Notes: generated by a model not told the origin, from the sequence alone. Shown: positions 1 to 7,611, numbered from the stretch's first letter. The stretch: DNA of 35,158 nt from Bradyrhizobium genomosp. I (2014) (GCF_000261685.1 NZ_AJQE01000097.1:1-35158); one strand, 5' to 3'. Numbers and translations are program-made.

Positions 1-161
1 TGCCCTACCGCGCGAGCGGTTTAGTCCTCTGGCCCCTAGCTGACCTTCACGGCCATGCCGACTGGAGGCCACTTTTGACCCACAGCGGACTCCACCTCAT
101 CGCCTTTCAGGCGGGCGCTCATTGGTGTTCAAGACAATCAAGAAGCGAAAACAAAATGATG

Positions 162-195
162 AAGAAAAAGGCCCGACCGCAAATGCGGCCAGGCC
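162..195 (-). terminator. Rho-independent terminator of the porin gene
   Basis: Read on the minus strand, positions 195-185 and 180-170 form an 11-bp stem (two G-U pairs) with the four-base loop ATTT, followed by TTTTTCTT. It lies 28 bases past the porin stop codon, as expected for an intrinsic terminator. Nothing else is recognisable in positions 1-160. Confidence 0.8.
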
Positions 196-222
196 AGTTT
201 ACTGGATATGAGAAAGCTGCGG

Positions 223-972
223 TCAGTACCGTCCGGCAGAGGGCCCGCCGAACTTGTAATTCACGCGAACCGTGACGAGGTCGACATCCTGACGAATGCG
301 ATCCGCACCGAATGCAACGCCCGCGGGGGTTGTGAAGGTAAGGGTGCGATCCTGCATGAACAGATGATCGTATTCGACACCAGCCGACCAGCCGGGGGCA
401 AAGCCGTATTCAAAGCCTACGCCGACGGTACCGCCCCAACGGGTGTCATCGCCGGTGCTGGCAAGCAAGGCGCCAGTCGCAGTCGAGTAGATCCGGTTTC
501 GATTGTCGGTCACAGCAGCACCGCCCTTGACGTAGAACAGGACGTTGTTGGTGGCCCAGCCGAGCTGACCCGTGAACAGACCGAACGCATTGATCCGCGA
601 TTCGTTACGGAAGCCCGGTCCGAAGAGCGTGCTCAAGTTGCTGCCTCGCAGGTCAGCCCAGTCGCCCTGCGCTTCGAGGCCGAACACCCATGTTCCAGTC
701 TGCCAGCGATAGCCGATCTGACCACCCGCAACGCCGCCCGTTGCGTCGTGCGAACCTTCGGGGCCCACCAGGAACGGGGCAACCGAATCCCAGCTGTTGC
801 GACTTGAGCCCCAACCGCCGTTGGCGCCGATGTAGAAGCCGCTCCAGTCGTAGATCGCGGCGACCATTGGAGGTGCCTTCGTGTAGGGACGCGCAGCCAG
901 ATCTGCCGCGCTGGCCGGAGGCGATAGACCGAGCGCCAATGCCCCGGCCGTTGTCATCAGAAGTCTTCTCAC
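223..972 (-). CDS. Outer membrane beta-barrel porin, Omp25/Omp31 (Opa-like) family
   Basis: This is a 249-residue exported protein predicted to form a small beta-barrel in the outer membrane. The start is taken as the GTG at 972, which has GGGGAG at the right distance upstream and gives a clean signal peptide (MRRLLMTTAG..., cleavage after SPPASA). The mature part has the family hallmark WSGFYIGANGGWG near its N-terminus, alternating amphipathic strands, and a C-terminal strand ending VRVNYKFGG. In Rhizobiales these proteins are abundant structural or immunogenic surface proteins, and a specific transport role cannot be read from sequence. A longer frame runs up to 1032 but would spoil the signal peptide. 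It is monocistronic, with its own terminator. Confidence 0.88.
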   Translation of the reverse strand: MRRLLMTTAGALALGLSPPASAADLAARPYTKAPPMVAAIYDWSGFYIGANGGWGSSRNSWDSVAPFLVGPEGSHDATGGVAGGQIGYRWQTGTWVFGLEAQGDWADLRGSNLSTLFGPGFRNESRINAFGLFTGQLGWATNNVLFYVKGGAAVTDNRNRIYSTATGALLASTGDDTRWGGTVGVGFEYGFAPGWSAGVEYDHLFMQDRTLTFTTPAGVAFGADRIRQDVDLVTVRVNYKFGGPSAGRY

Positions 973-1144
973 TAAAGTGTCTCCCCGAAAAAGAGTTGAA
1001 AGCACGACACGCGTACCCCCACTGCCGAGCACACCTTAACCTTTCCCTCGCTCGTTGCTGTAGCCGGCTTGCAACACTCTGCCGCGATAATTCCAAATAG
1101 CTCATATCAATTAGACACTTAAGTTCCACAAGGCTTAGCATTTC

Positions 1145-1560
1145 TTATAGGGTGGCGAACGTCTTCAAGGCCGGCAGACTCTTTTGCTTCTGGCCAGTCA
1201 CTGACGACGTGAAGCGCGGCTTCAACGGCACGGGGTCCGTTACAATTTTCGGATGTAGACCCAACCGGACCTCGACGGACTGCGACAGGGAGTCCTGCGA
1301 ATTGTGGGCAACAGGCCCGGAATCCAGGCGATCCCGAGCCACTCCAGAACAGCCGACACGTTGCTTCCATTCGATCGACTTCTCCGACCGTCCCACCTCC
1401 CGCTCCAGCCGCCGGTAGTGCTCGGCCAATCTTGTCGGTGGCTCGTTCGCGTCCGAGCATCAGGAAATAGTTTAGCGACTGCGATGGTGACCTGCTCGGC
1501 CGTCCAGTCGGTCCCCTTGGCCGCCGGCCCTGTATCATCTGCGTCCACTGGGTCCACTGG
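1145..1560 (-). pseudogene. Decayed restriction-associated protein (DUF3883-type N-terminal region)
   Basis: No single frame is open, but stitching the three minus frames gives one continuous protein-like reading. TDWTAEQVTIAVAKLF is followed after a shift by LMLGRERATDKIG, then by LAEHYRRLEREVGRSEKSIEW, then SNVSAVLEWLGIAWIPGLLP, then AHNSQDSLSQSVEVRLGLHP, ending at a TAA at 1145. The order and spacing match the N-terminal region remembered from large DUF3883/restriction-like proteins (DW..EEV...V..YF.ML, then RS..SIE.KH.NISAVL..LG...I.GY.P). At least four frameshifts make it a pseudogene. It is truncated, since the C-terminal nuclease part is absent. It follows a broken vsr in the same direction, which suggests a dead restriction/repair islet. 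Confidence 0.6.
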
Positions 1561-1710
1561 TCGCTTTCCCTGCTCGCACGGAAAAAGCCTTCCAGGCAGC
1601 AGCCCATCCGCAAACTTTCGAAAAGCCTTGCATGCGTGGTGTGCCGCGATATGCGAGTTGCGCTCGATCGCAGGACCGCCTTTATCCCTGTGGCCTTCAG
1701 GAGGTGCGAT

Positions 1711-2010
1711 TCACCGGATGAGAGTCAGGGTTGACTTATCCAAGAAGCGCTTCAGTTTGGCGGCGAGCAGATCTCGGGTACGGATCTCGCATTCCCAGAT
1801 GACCAGAACTCGCCGCCCGATCTTGCGAAGTTTTTTTCTGCTATCGGCGTCCCGGGGACGTGTCGCGCGAGAGTTTTGCGGCCCAGAAATTCTTGCAGGT
1901 CGCCGGCTGTGTGGATTTCGAGCATCCTTGTGTTGATGCCAGAAACAGCCATGAACGAACACGACCGTGGCAAGACGATGTCGTCACTCCCATTTCGGCG
2001 TCTCGATCCG
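1711..2010 (-). pseudogene. vsr: Remnant of very-short-patch-repair endonuclease Vsr
   Basis: The frame starting near 1962 reads FVHGCFWHQHKDA, the Vsr core with its metal/DNA-binding histidines, and ends with ADSRKKLRKIGRRVLVIWEC plus a helix LLAAKLKRFLD, the usual Vsr C-terminus. In between the proper reading slips frame: CKNFWAAKLSRD is in another frame and matches the Vsr segment before the ARDA motif. Upstream, DDIVLPR (the catalytic-aspartate strand) is in a third frame directly before TVVFVHG. At least three frameshifts are needed and the N-terminal ~60 residues are not recognisable. Intact Vsr nicks T:G mismatches left by deamination at Dcm sites. No cytosine methylase gene is present here. 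Confidence 0.75.
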
Positions 2011-2140
2011 ACGCGGCGGCGGCGGTGCCGGTGTGCATGCCGGGCTGCTACGGCGAACTTCTGCCGGCAAAGCCGACCGATGTGTTCGTTGCCTTCTTCA
2101 AAGAGCCCACCACGACAGCGACCGCTCGCCGAACGCGCTG

Positions 2141-3115
2141 CTATCGCGGGTTCGCCCGCACCCGGACGTTGAGGCCAGGATCAAGCCGTTCATAGGAAGT
2201 TTCACCTTCCAGCTGCTGGGCGAGCAACTGGACGATGCGCGACCCCAATCCGCCGGGCTCTGCCCCCTCGGGCAGACCGACTCCGTTATCGGAAACCGAC
2301 AGCTCGATGCCGCTTCCACTTGCGAACGAGACCGCAATGTGGCCGGGCCTGTCGGCGGGAAAAGCGTACTTCAGCGAGTTCGTGACAAGCTCGTTCGTGA
2401 TCATGCCGATCGCGAGCGCATGGCTGCTGGCCAGGTCGATGTCCTCGCAGACCACCTGAAATGCAATCGGCCCGGGAGGCGCCAAAGACTGGAAGACCTT
2501 TTCCACGACGTTGTTCAAAAAAAAGCGCATGTTCACGGAGTTCGAATCCCGCTTTGGCGAGAGATGGTCGTAGGCCTCCGCCATCACCTGCAGGCGACGC
2601 GCGGTGGCCTCCAGCGCGGCCGCGACTTCCGAACCGCCGTGTCTCGCCTCCAGCCTAATCATACCGCCAAGGATTGCGAGGTTGTTCTTCGTCCGGTGAG
2701 CCATCTCCTGCAGCAGCAGGGCCTTCGTCTTGTCGGCCAAAACCACCCGCCCCAGCTCGGAGCGTTGGAATTCGGCGACGGCGGCCGTTCCGGCTGCGGT
2801 GATGGCGAAGAGAGCGTTAGTCGCCAAGTAGTCCATGCCGTTGTTGCTGGCATAGCCGACGTAGGCCCCGATGGCGACCGCGATGATGGCTGCGAAAATT
2901 CCAGAGCCGCGGTCGAAGACGAGGCCCGAGAGAAACACACCGGGAAGCAGCAGGAAATATCCCGGCGAACCCGTCTGCATCTGCAGTGCCATCTGCAGGA
3001 CGGCGCAGCCCAGCATGATGCACGCCGAAATGGCGTACCTGGCTACTGTCGGAAGCCCATGCTCCAGGACGAGAGGGAAGAGCCTGTTCATGGACAGAGA
3101 ACCGCAGCCACGCAT
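2141..3115 (-). CDS. Membrane sensor histidine kinase, HisKA_2/HWE-type
   Basis: This 324-residue kinase has an N-terminal membrane block of about four segments (residues ~20-120, DUF4118/KdpD-like, with LMLGC..., YFLLLPGVFLSGLVF, GIFAAIIAVAIGAYVG). A HisKA_2 dimerisation/phosphoacceptor helix follows (LLLQEMAHRTKNNLAILGGM, His in MAHRTKNN), then an ATPase domain with the N box ITNELVTNSLKYAF and G box SDNGVGLPEG. Such kinases feed response regulators of the general stress response in Rhizobiales. The ATG at 3115 has GAGG seven bases upstream. A second start at 3091 would fit a leaderless transcript from an EcfG-like motif (3100-3124). It is divergent from the response regulator at 3246, its likely partner. 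Confidence 0.88.
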   Translation of the reverse strand: MRGCGSLSMNRLFPLVLEHGLPTVARYAISACIMLGCAVLQMALQMQTGSPGYFLLLPGVFLSGLVFDRGSGIFAAIIAVAIGAYVGYASNNGMDYLATNALFAITAAGTAAVAEFQRSELGRVVLADKTKALLLQEMAHRTKNNLAILGGMIRLEARHGGSEVAAALEATARRLQVMAEAYDHLSPKRDSNSVNMRFFLNNVVEKVFQSLAPPGPIAFQVVCEDIDLASSHALAIGMITNELVTNSLKYAFPADRPGHIAVSFASGSGIELSVSDNGVGLPEGAEPGGLGSRIVQLLAQQLEGETSYERLDPGLNVRVRANPR

Positions 3116-3124
3116 GCCCGTTCC
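3100..3124 (-). promoter_or_regulatory. Possible EcfG-type promoter overlapping the kinase start
   Basis: On the minus strand GGAAC (3124-3120), a 16-base spacer and GGTT (3103-3100) resemble an EcfG promoter. It would start transcription close to the in-frame ATG at 3091 and would exclude the ATG at 3115. It is weaker than the other sites because it overlaps a good ribosome-binding site. Confidence 0.3.
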
Positions 3125-3186
3125 TCACTACGGCGCGTCTGCTCCAGGCCACGGGCCCAGCGCTCTCGCAAGCTGCATCAGAGCCG

Positions 3187-3211
3187 GGAACGACCGCAAC
3201 GTTGCGCCGTT
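3187..3211 (+). promoter_or_regulatory. EcfG-type promoter of the response regulator gene
   Basis: GGAAC (3187-3191), a 16-base spacer and CGTT (3208-3211) match the alphaproteobacterial general-stress sigma consensus. The GTG start of the response regulator is 35 bases downstream. Confidence 0.6.
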
Positions 3212-3245
3212 CGAATGTGAGACACTAAATCCACAAGAGCCCCCA

Positions 3246-3611
3246 GTGAGCGTACTTCTCGTCGAAGACGATCCTCTGATCCGCGAATTCGTCGTCGATG
3301 CCCTGCGCGAGGCCGGCTATCACGTGATCCATGCGAGCACGGGAGAGGAAGCGCTCGCTTGGTGCGACCGCCGCGTCGCGGATGTTCTGATCACCGACGT
3401 GAGGCTACCCGGGCAGGTCGACGGGTGGCAGATCGCGGAGCGCTATCGGGAGCAGTACCCGAATTTGCCGGTCGTCTACGCGACCGGCTTCTCGCCGGTC
3501 CCGCCTCGCCCGGTCCAAGGCAGCCGTATCGTGAGAAAGCCCTTCCACCCGGACGAGATCGTGCGGGTGGTCCAGGAGCTCGGCGAGACGAGGCGAGCAC
3601 CCCCGACCTAG
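3246..3611 (+). CDS. Single-domain response regulator (CheY-like receiver)
   Basis: This 121-residue protein consists only of a receiver domain. The sequence shows the acidic pair (LLVEDDP, residues ~5-11), the phosphoacceptor aspartate in VLITDVRLPG, the conserved Thr-region YATGF and the lysine in IVRKPF, with no output domain. The start is the GTG at 3246. The frame is open far upstream but has no ATG near the domain, and the receiver begins right at this codon. The gene is divergent from a HisKA_2 kinase. Single-domain regulators of this type commonly act as phosphate sinks or relay proteins in the Rhizobiales general stress pathway. Pairing with the neighbouring kinase is inferred from position only. 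Confidence 0.88.
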   Translation: MSVLLVEDDPLIREFVVDALREAGYHVIHASTGEEALAWCDRRVADVLITDVRLPGQVDGWQIAERYREQYPNLPVVYATGFSPVPPRPVQGSRIVRKPFHPDEIVRVVQELGETRRAPPT

Positions 3612-3746
3612 CGATCAACCGGCGGCCGCACGTCCGGAACTTCAGCGGGTGTGGATGCGCGAAGATCCAAACTTCCTTCACGCAGGAACGAAGGCTTGGC
3701 TGCCAAGTTTTCCCAACGCCCCTGCCCTAGGGGCGAACCCGGTACT

Positions 3747-3779
3747 GGCCCCAGCTCATAGCCCCCTAGAGCTGGGGCC
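3747..3779. repeat. Strong inverted repeat (hairpin)
   Basis: GGCCCCAGCTC at 3747-3757 pairs perfectly with GAGCTGGGGCC at 3769-3779 around an 11-base loop. There is no T-run on either side, so it is not a classical intrinsic terminator. It lies in the gap between the response regulator and the convergent small gene at 3836 and may end or stabilise either transcript. The rest of 3612-3835 shows nothing recognisable. Confidence 0.6.
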
Positions 3780-3835
3780 TTCATACCGGCAGGCTATCTG
3801 TTCGGGAGAGCTTCAGCGAAATCGCTCGCCGACCA

Positions 3836-3997
3836 CTATTCGTCGACCGCGGCAGCGGTGTTGCCGAGCAGCTTCAGCGCCGTCTCGATCTTTGAAAGCA
3901 ACGCCTGGATCTCGGCCCGTTCGTTCGGACCCGGATCGGTCTCAAGGCGCGCGAGCAACTGCTCTTTCTGGGCCAGGAGCTTCGCAACAGCCGACAT
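3836..3997 (-). CDS. Small conserved-type helical protein
   Basis: This is a 53-residue protein beginning MSAVAKLLAQKEQLLARL and ending NTAAAVDE. The ATG at 3997 has GGGGA seven bases upstream. The sequence is almost entirely charged/leucine heptad-like (LLAQKEQLLARLE, EIQALLSKIETALKLL), so a short two-helix or coiled-coil protein is likely. I recall similar short proteins from Bradyrhizobium genomes, but I know no function. It lies after the terminator of the Gly/Tyr-rich protein gene, on the same strand. Confidence 0.7.
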   Translation of the reverse strand: MSAVAKLLAQKEQLLARLETDPGPNERAEIQALLSKIETALKLLGNTAAAVDE

Positions 3998-4023
3998 CTC
4001 ATCATCCCCACAGGAACCGACGG

Positions 4024-4051
4024 AGAAAGGGCCGCTCGAGAGCGGCCCTTT
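4024..4051 (-). terminator. Intrinsic terminator after the Gly/Tyr-rich protein gene
   Basis: Positions 4026-4036 and 4041-4051 form a perfect 11-bp stem (AAAGGGCCGCT with its complement) with a four-base loop. On the minus strand the stem ends in TTT followed by CTCC. It lies directly after the stop codon at 4058. Confidence 0.75.
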
Positions 4052-4057
4052 CGTAGT

Positions 4058-4375
4058 TCACCAGCTCCGGGTACCGAAGCTGAAACCGATGCTCGGCCCA
4101 CCGCCATAGTAGCCGTAGCCGCGGTCGTAGTAGCCGGGGCCGCCATAGTAGCCGTAGCTCCGGCGGACCACGTACCCGTCGTCCCCGCCGTAGTAGCGCT
4201 GGACGTAGCGTGGGCCGCGGGTCCGGTAGCAGCGACCGTACTCGTTACAAACGAGCCTGACCTGCTCGGTGGCACCGAGCTCGGCCGATGCGATGGCCGC
4301 AGGGGCGAGCGGGGCGGCATTCGCCGACGCTGCCATCAGGGTCGCCGTGAGCGCTCCCAACACGATGGTTTTCAT
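4058..4375 (-). CDS. Secreted Gly/Tyr/Arg-rich small protein
   Basis: This 105-residue protein has a clear signal peptide (MKTIVLGALTATLMAASANA, cleavage before APLAPAA). A short segment follows with two cysteines (VRLVCNEYGRCYRTRGPR), then a low-complexity tail of repeated YGYYGGPGYYDRGYGYYGG type. Two cysteines seven residues apart may form a disulfide in the periplasm. Short exported Gly/Tyr-rich proteins with this layout are common in Bradyrhizobium and have no defined function. The ribosome-binding site is GGAG eight bases ahead of the ATG. Only 24 bases separate it from the DUF1236 gene upstream, so the two are probably one operon driven by the EcfG-type site at 5527-5551. Confidence 0.8.
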   Translation of the reverse strand: MKTIVLGALTATLMAASANAAPLAPAAIASAELGATEQVRLVCNEYGRCYRTRGPRYVQRYYGGDDGYVVRRSYGYYGGPGYYDRGYGYYGGGPSIGFSFGTRSW

Positions 4376-4399
4376 GGTTCTTCTCCTTCGGTTGCGAGA

Positions 4400-5497
4400 T
4401 CAATCGATCTCTTCGATGATGCGACGCTCGTGAGGTTCGACGATGTAGGTGCGCCTGTCCCGGTTGATGTACCGGTACTCGCGAAGGGTCGGAGCATCCC
4501 GATAGACCTCCTCCGGGAAGGCCTCGATCTCCACGCCCTCCGGCACGCGCTCGCCGGTCCGGATCTCGGTCCGGACCGAGCTGCCGGTGGTCACCCGCTT
4601 CTCGCGCTCGACCGGTCGCGCCTTGGCGTGCTTGCGGACGACCTCGCGTTCACGGTCGCTGAACGTCACCTTGCGCTGCTCGGTGCGCGCCGGCGCCGAC
4701 GCGGTCGAACGGCCCGAGTACGGCAGGACGGTCACGATCTTGTAGGTCGATGGTTCGATGATCACGATCTCGTCCTTCACCAGGACGAAGTTGTAGCCCC
4801 GATACTGCGGCACGATCTCGACGACCTCGGCCGGCAGCGGCTGCAGCCGGATGTCGCGCGGGACGACGGTGCCCACCGACAAGGAGAAGTTCACGTTGGT
4901 GAGGGGCTGCACGTTCAGGTGCGAAATCGACGCGCTGATCCGGGTCCGCTGCTGGTCGTTGATGTTCACCGACGCATTCACGTTGGTGTTCGACGAACGA
5001 TCCGCCGTGTTCTGCTGATTGTTCGGCTGCTGCGCGGTATTGGTCGAGCCGCTACCCGAGGGCGACTGCGCCTGGTTGGTGCCGGAAGCCGGCGGATTGG
5101 CGCTCTGCGTCGTGCCAGACGGCGAGTTGGTCTGCGCCTGGTTGGACGGCGTCGTGGACTGGTTCGTCGGCTGATTGGTCTGGGCCTGGTTCGTCGAGTT
5201 GCCCGAGGCGGGCGCCTGGGTGGTGTTGGTGCCTGACCCGGAATTGGACGGCGGGCTACCAGAGGTCTGGTTGGTCGATGACGGCGACGGGCTCTGAGCC
5301 GAGTTGCTGGAGGGAGTGGTCTGAGCCGAGCCCGACGAATTCGAGGGCGTCGACGTCGAAGAGGACGGCGTCGACGTGGAGTCCTTTTGCTGCGTTGCGG
5401 ACGGAGTGGAGCTCGACGTGCTCGGAGACGATTGCGCGAATGCCGAAGTCGCGATGGCAACCGCAGCGGTCGTGGCCAAGAATAAACGCTTGTTCAT
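4400..5497 (-). CDS. Exported DUF1236 protein with long Ser/Thr/Asn/Gln-rich region
   Basis: This 365-residue protein has a signal peptide (MNKRLFLATTAAVAIATSAFAQ), then about 150 residues made almost only of Ser, Thr, Asn, Gln, Pro and Gly (~23-172). Two DUF1236-like modules follow. The first (~172-258) ends in the EIVIIEPSTYKIV pattern and the second (~270-365) in TYIVEPHERRIIEEID. DUF1236 proteins are periplasmic or surface proteins of Rhizobiales with unknown function. A second, shorter member lies at 9218-9556, and its C-terminus (MLVDPSTRTVVQEID) closely matches. The low-complexity region looks like an extended linker that may bridge cell wall or matrix. The ATG at 5497 has GGGAGG upstream. 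Confidence 0.87.
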   Translation of the reverse strand: MNKRLFLATTAAVAIATSAFAQSSPSTSSSTPSATQQKDSTSTPSSSTSTPSNSSGSAQTTPSSNSAQSPSPSSTNQTSGSPPSNSGSGTNTTQAPASGNSTNQAQTNQPTNQSTTPSNQAQTNSPSGTTQSANPPASGTNQAQSPSGSGSTNTAQQPNNQQNTADRSSNTNVNASVNINDQQRTRISASISHLNVQPLTNVNFSLSVGTVVPRDIRLQPLPAEVVEIVPQYRGYNFVLVKDEIVIIEPSTYKIVTVLPYSGRSTASAPARTEQRKVTFSDREREVVRKHAKARPVEREKRVTTGSSVRTEIRTGERVPEGVEIEAFPEEVYRDAPTLREYRYINRDRRTYIVEPHERRIIEEID

Positions 5498-5526
5498 CTG
5501 AAACCTCCCAAATGTGGACGCCGATC

Positions 5527-5551
5527 AACCCTCGGCGCCGCCTTCGGTTCC
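5527..5551 (-). promoter_or_regulatory. EcfG-type promoter of the DUF1236 / Gly-Tyr-rich operon
   Basis: On the minus strand GGAAC (5551-5547), 16 bases and GGTT (5530-5527) lie 30 bases ahead of the ATG at 5497. The same spacing and the same GGTT variant occur ahead of the other DUF1236 gene (9591-9615). The remaining gap up to 5789 shows nothing else recognisable. Confidence 0.55.
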
Positions 5552-5789
5552 AGCCGGGAAAATCTGGCAATCCGCAGCGAGATCGAGCTTGCGATTTGCC
5601 CGGCGGCTAGAGATGCTGCTTCGCGGAAGGGCAAGCACGCGTTCACCAAGACGGCGTCGCCCGCCCGCCCGTCGTGCGAACGCCGCTCCACACGATCTCC
5701 ATGGCACCGTGGCCCGCTGTGTCTTTTGATACATTCGCGCCACGTCCGAGGTGCTACGACTTACCAAATGCCGAGCGGCGGGGCGGCCG

Positions 5790-6041
5790 ATGAAACGACT
5801 AAGGCATTCCTTGGGGGACGTCGGCAATCCTAGCTGTCCAAATTGCCGTGTAACAATGAAATGGTTTCGGTCCGAACTCGTCCGGGACAATCCCACGACG
5901 ATGATCGCGCACCTCTTCGTCTGCCCAAATTGCAAGGGCGCGCAAGGACAGGACACGGATTTCGAGCCGGTTGTCGTGCCGCCAAACAGGCTGGCCGGAC
6001 CGCGATTTCAGGTCATCAAGGGGGGCAAGCAGACCACCTGA
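5790..6041 (+). CDS. Small zinc-ribbon-like conserved-type protein
   Basis: This 83-residue protein carries two CPNC knuckles (SCPNCRVTM near residues 15-23 and FVCPNCKGAQ near residues 43-52), the pattern of a treble-clef or zinc-ribbon metal site. The conserved-looking tail GPRFQVIKGGKQTT follows. The ATG at 5790 is preferred over the earlier one at 5751 because the protein-like composition begins there. Short proteins of this form are frequent in Bradyrhizobium. The role is unknown, and nucleic-acid or protein binding is plausible from the fold alone. It stands alone ahead of the small secreted protein gene at 6142. Confidence 0.72.
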   Translation: MKRLRHSLGDVGNPSCPNCRVTMKWFRSELVRDNPTTMIAHLFVCPNCKGAQGQDTDFEPVVVPPNRLAGPRFQVIKGGKQTT

Positions 6042-6078
6042 AAGCGGTTCCATCATGGCTTCCAGACTGGGAAAAAGT

Positions 6079-6104
6079 GGAACTTCTGCCGCGTCCGCCT
6101 CGTT
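6079..6104 (+). promoter_or_regulatory. EcfG-type promoter of the small secreted protein gene
   Basis: GGAAC (6079-6083), a 17-base spacer and CGTT (6101-6104) match the full consensus. The ATG is 38 bases downstream, with AGGAG at 6131-6135 between. Confidence 0.7.
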
Positions 6105-6141
6105 AGCAATAGCCACTTTACAACTGCTTGAGGAGAACTCC

Positions 6142-6369
6142 ATGAAGAAGCTGGTCGTGTGCGGCGCGCTCGCCGCTTTCGCTCTCGGCACCCAGGCCGC
6201 CAGTGCCGCCGAGTTCTACATCGTCCGCGATGCGACGACCAAGAAATGCACCGTCGTCGACACCAAGCCGACGACCACCACCACGACAGTGGTGGGCAAC
6301 GGCGTCTACAAGACCAAGACGGAGGCCGAGTCCGCCGTAAAGACCACCAAGGTTTGCACCGAGCACTGA
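6142..6369 (+). CDS. Small secreted protein with Thr-rich centre
   Basis: This 75-residue protein starts at the ATG at 6142 behind AGGAG. The signal peptide is MKKLVVCGALAAFALGTQAASA, followed by a short mature domain AEFYIVRDATTKKCTVVD, a Thr run (KPTTTTTTVV) and a C-terminal KTKTEAESAVKTTKVC. The two cysteines of the mature part may pair. Short periplasmic proteins with this EFYIV...TKKCTVV layout are common in Rhizobiales genomes and lack an assigned function. A full EcfG-type promoter and an intrinsic terminator frame the gene, so it is a single-gene stress-induced unit by inference. Confidence 0.82.
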   Translation: MKKLVVCGALAAFALGTQAASAAEFYIVRDATTKKCTVVDTKPTTTTTTVVGNGVYKTKTEAESAVKTTKVCTEH

Positions 6370-6389
6370 TCGCAGGCCGATTTAACGAG

Positions 6390-6425
6390 CGGCTCGTCCG
6401 GTACGCCGGGCGGGCCGTTTTGTTT
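6390..6425 (+). terminator. Intrinsic terminator of the small secreted protein gene
   Basis: Positions 6390-6401 pair with 6406-6417 in a 12-bp stem (two G-U pairs) around the loop TACG, followed by TTTTGTTT. It lies 20 bases after the stop codon. Confidence 0.8.
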
Positions 6426-6450
6426 CGGCCGAACGATTCCTTCGGAGGCG

Positions 6451-7479
6451 CTACCTGCCAGCGACCAGCTCGCGATATCGTTCTTCGTATTCCTTCGCCA
6501 TTCGGCTCGCGACGAAGCGCTCCTCGAAGCGGGCGCGGACCCTTCGTCGGTCCAAGCGGATGACCTTCTCGACTGCTTCGATCGCCTCCTGCTCGCCGTC
6601 CACGATGAATCCGGTGACGCCGTCCTCCACGACCTCCGGCACCGATCCGGAGCGATAGGCGATCACCGGCGTCCCGCATGCCATCGCCTCGATCATCACC
6701 AGGCCGAAGGGCTCGGGCCAATCGATCGGAAACAGCAAGGCGGAGGCGCCGGCGAGGAACGGCTGCTTCCGCAGTTCGTCCACCTCGCCGATGAGCTGGA
6801 CCGTCTCTCCATCGATCTCGGGTTCGAGCTTCTTCTTGAAGTAGGCCGTTTCGGCCCGGGGTATCTTGGCGGCGATCCGGAGCGGCATCTGAACCGCCCG
6901 CGCGATGCGTATCGCTGCTTCAGGCCCCTTCTCCGCCGTCAGCCGCCCGAGGAAGGCCAGGTACGATCCGGCTTCGTAGGAGGGACGAAACAGATCCTTG
7001 GGCAGCCCGTGCGGAATCGTCGCGATCCAATTCGCGTCCGGGAGCGGACGCCGCTGGTTGTCCGAGATCGAGACAAAAGGAGCCTTCGGGAAAGTGCCGA
7101 TCACATCGGGCAGCCCCGGAAGGTCGAGCCGCCCGTGCATGGTCGTCAGAAACGGCACTCCAGTGCGGCCCAGGACCGGCAGAGGCAACCAATCCACATG
7201 AGAATGAGTCACGTCGAAATCGCGCGCGCGCTCGCCGATGGCCTCGATCAAGAGCGCGCAGGCGGCGTTCGGATCGACGCCTTTCCGCCCCAGGCGTAGC
7301 GCGCGCGGCCACACGGCATGGAGCTTGGCTTTCGTGCTCGAGTCGCCGCTCGCAAACAGCGTCACGTCGTGCCCGCGATCGACGAGCTCGTCTACCAGCC
7401 AGGCGATCACCCGCTCGGTGCCTCCGTACAGCTTCGGAGGGACGCTCTCGGCCAACGGGGCAAGCTGGGCGATCCGCAT
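6451..7479 (-). CDS. Glycosyltransferase family 4 protein
   Basis: This 342-residue GT-B-fold enzyme should transfer a sugar from a nucleotide-sugar donor with retention of configuration. The N-terminal acceptor domain shows LYGGTERVIAWLVDELVDRGHDVTLFASG, the glycine-rich loop typical of GT4. The C-terminal donor domain shows FLGRLTAEKGPEAAIRIA and the EPFGLVMIEAMACGTPVIA segment, the E-x7-E signature of the family. The acceptor cannot be told; sugar transfer to glycans or lipids is possible. It is a cytosolic or membrane-associated enzyme. The ATG at 7479 follows the stop of a 40-residue membrane protein by four bases, with GGAG overlapping that stop region, which indicates coupled translation. 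Confidence 0.88.
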   Translation of the reverse strand: MRIAQLAPLAESVPPKLYGGTERVIAWLVDELVDRGHDVTLFASGDSSTKAKLHAVWPRALRLGRKGVDPNAACALLIEAIGERARDFDVTHSHVDWLPLPVLGRTGVPFLTTMHGRLDLPGLPDVIGTFPKAPFVSISDNQRRPLPDANWIATIPHGLPKDLFRPSYEAGSYLAFLGRLTAEKGPEAAIRIARAVQMPLRIAAKIPRAETAYFKKKLEPEIDGETVQLIGEVDELRKQPFLAGASALLFPIDWPEPFGLVMIEAMACGTPVIAYRSGSVPEVVEDGVTGFIVDGEQEAIEAVEKVIRLDRRRVRARFEERFVASRMAKEYEERYRELVAGR

Positions 7480-7483
7480 CGAG

Positions 7484-7606
7484 CTAGGCTCCGAACACGA
7501 TGCGCAAGCCGATCACGATGATCGCGGAGATCAGAAACGAAATCGCGAGCAGCGTCCAACCGGGCCTTGTGCTTCCGATGGCTGCGCGTGCCAATAGCAT
7601 TTTCAT
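7484..7606 (-). CDS. Very small single-span membrane protein
   Basis: This is a 40-residue reading frame beginning MKMLLARAAIGSTRPGW. Residues ~17-38 form one hydrophobic helix (TLLAISFLISAIIVIGLRIVF). The stop is four bases ahead of the glycosyltransferase start, and the GGAG that serves the latter lies just before the stop. The upstream ribosome-binding site is weak, so the gene is less certain than its neighbours. It could be a membrane anchor or simply a translational leader for the glycosyltransferase. Confidence 0.45.
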   Translation of the reverse strand: MKMLLARAAIGSTRPGWTLLAISFLISAIIVIGLRIVFGA

Positions 7607-7611
7607 GCACG

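Noticed and set aside
208..807. Plus-strand frame of 199 codons opposite the porin
   Set aside because: The minus strand has a clean porin with signal peptide, ribosome-binding site and terminator.
4430..5236. Long open frame of 268 codons on the plus strand opposite the DUF1236 gene
   Set aside because: It is an Arg/Val/Gly-rich shadow of the low-complexity region, without a ribosome-binding site or family motif.
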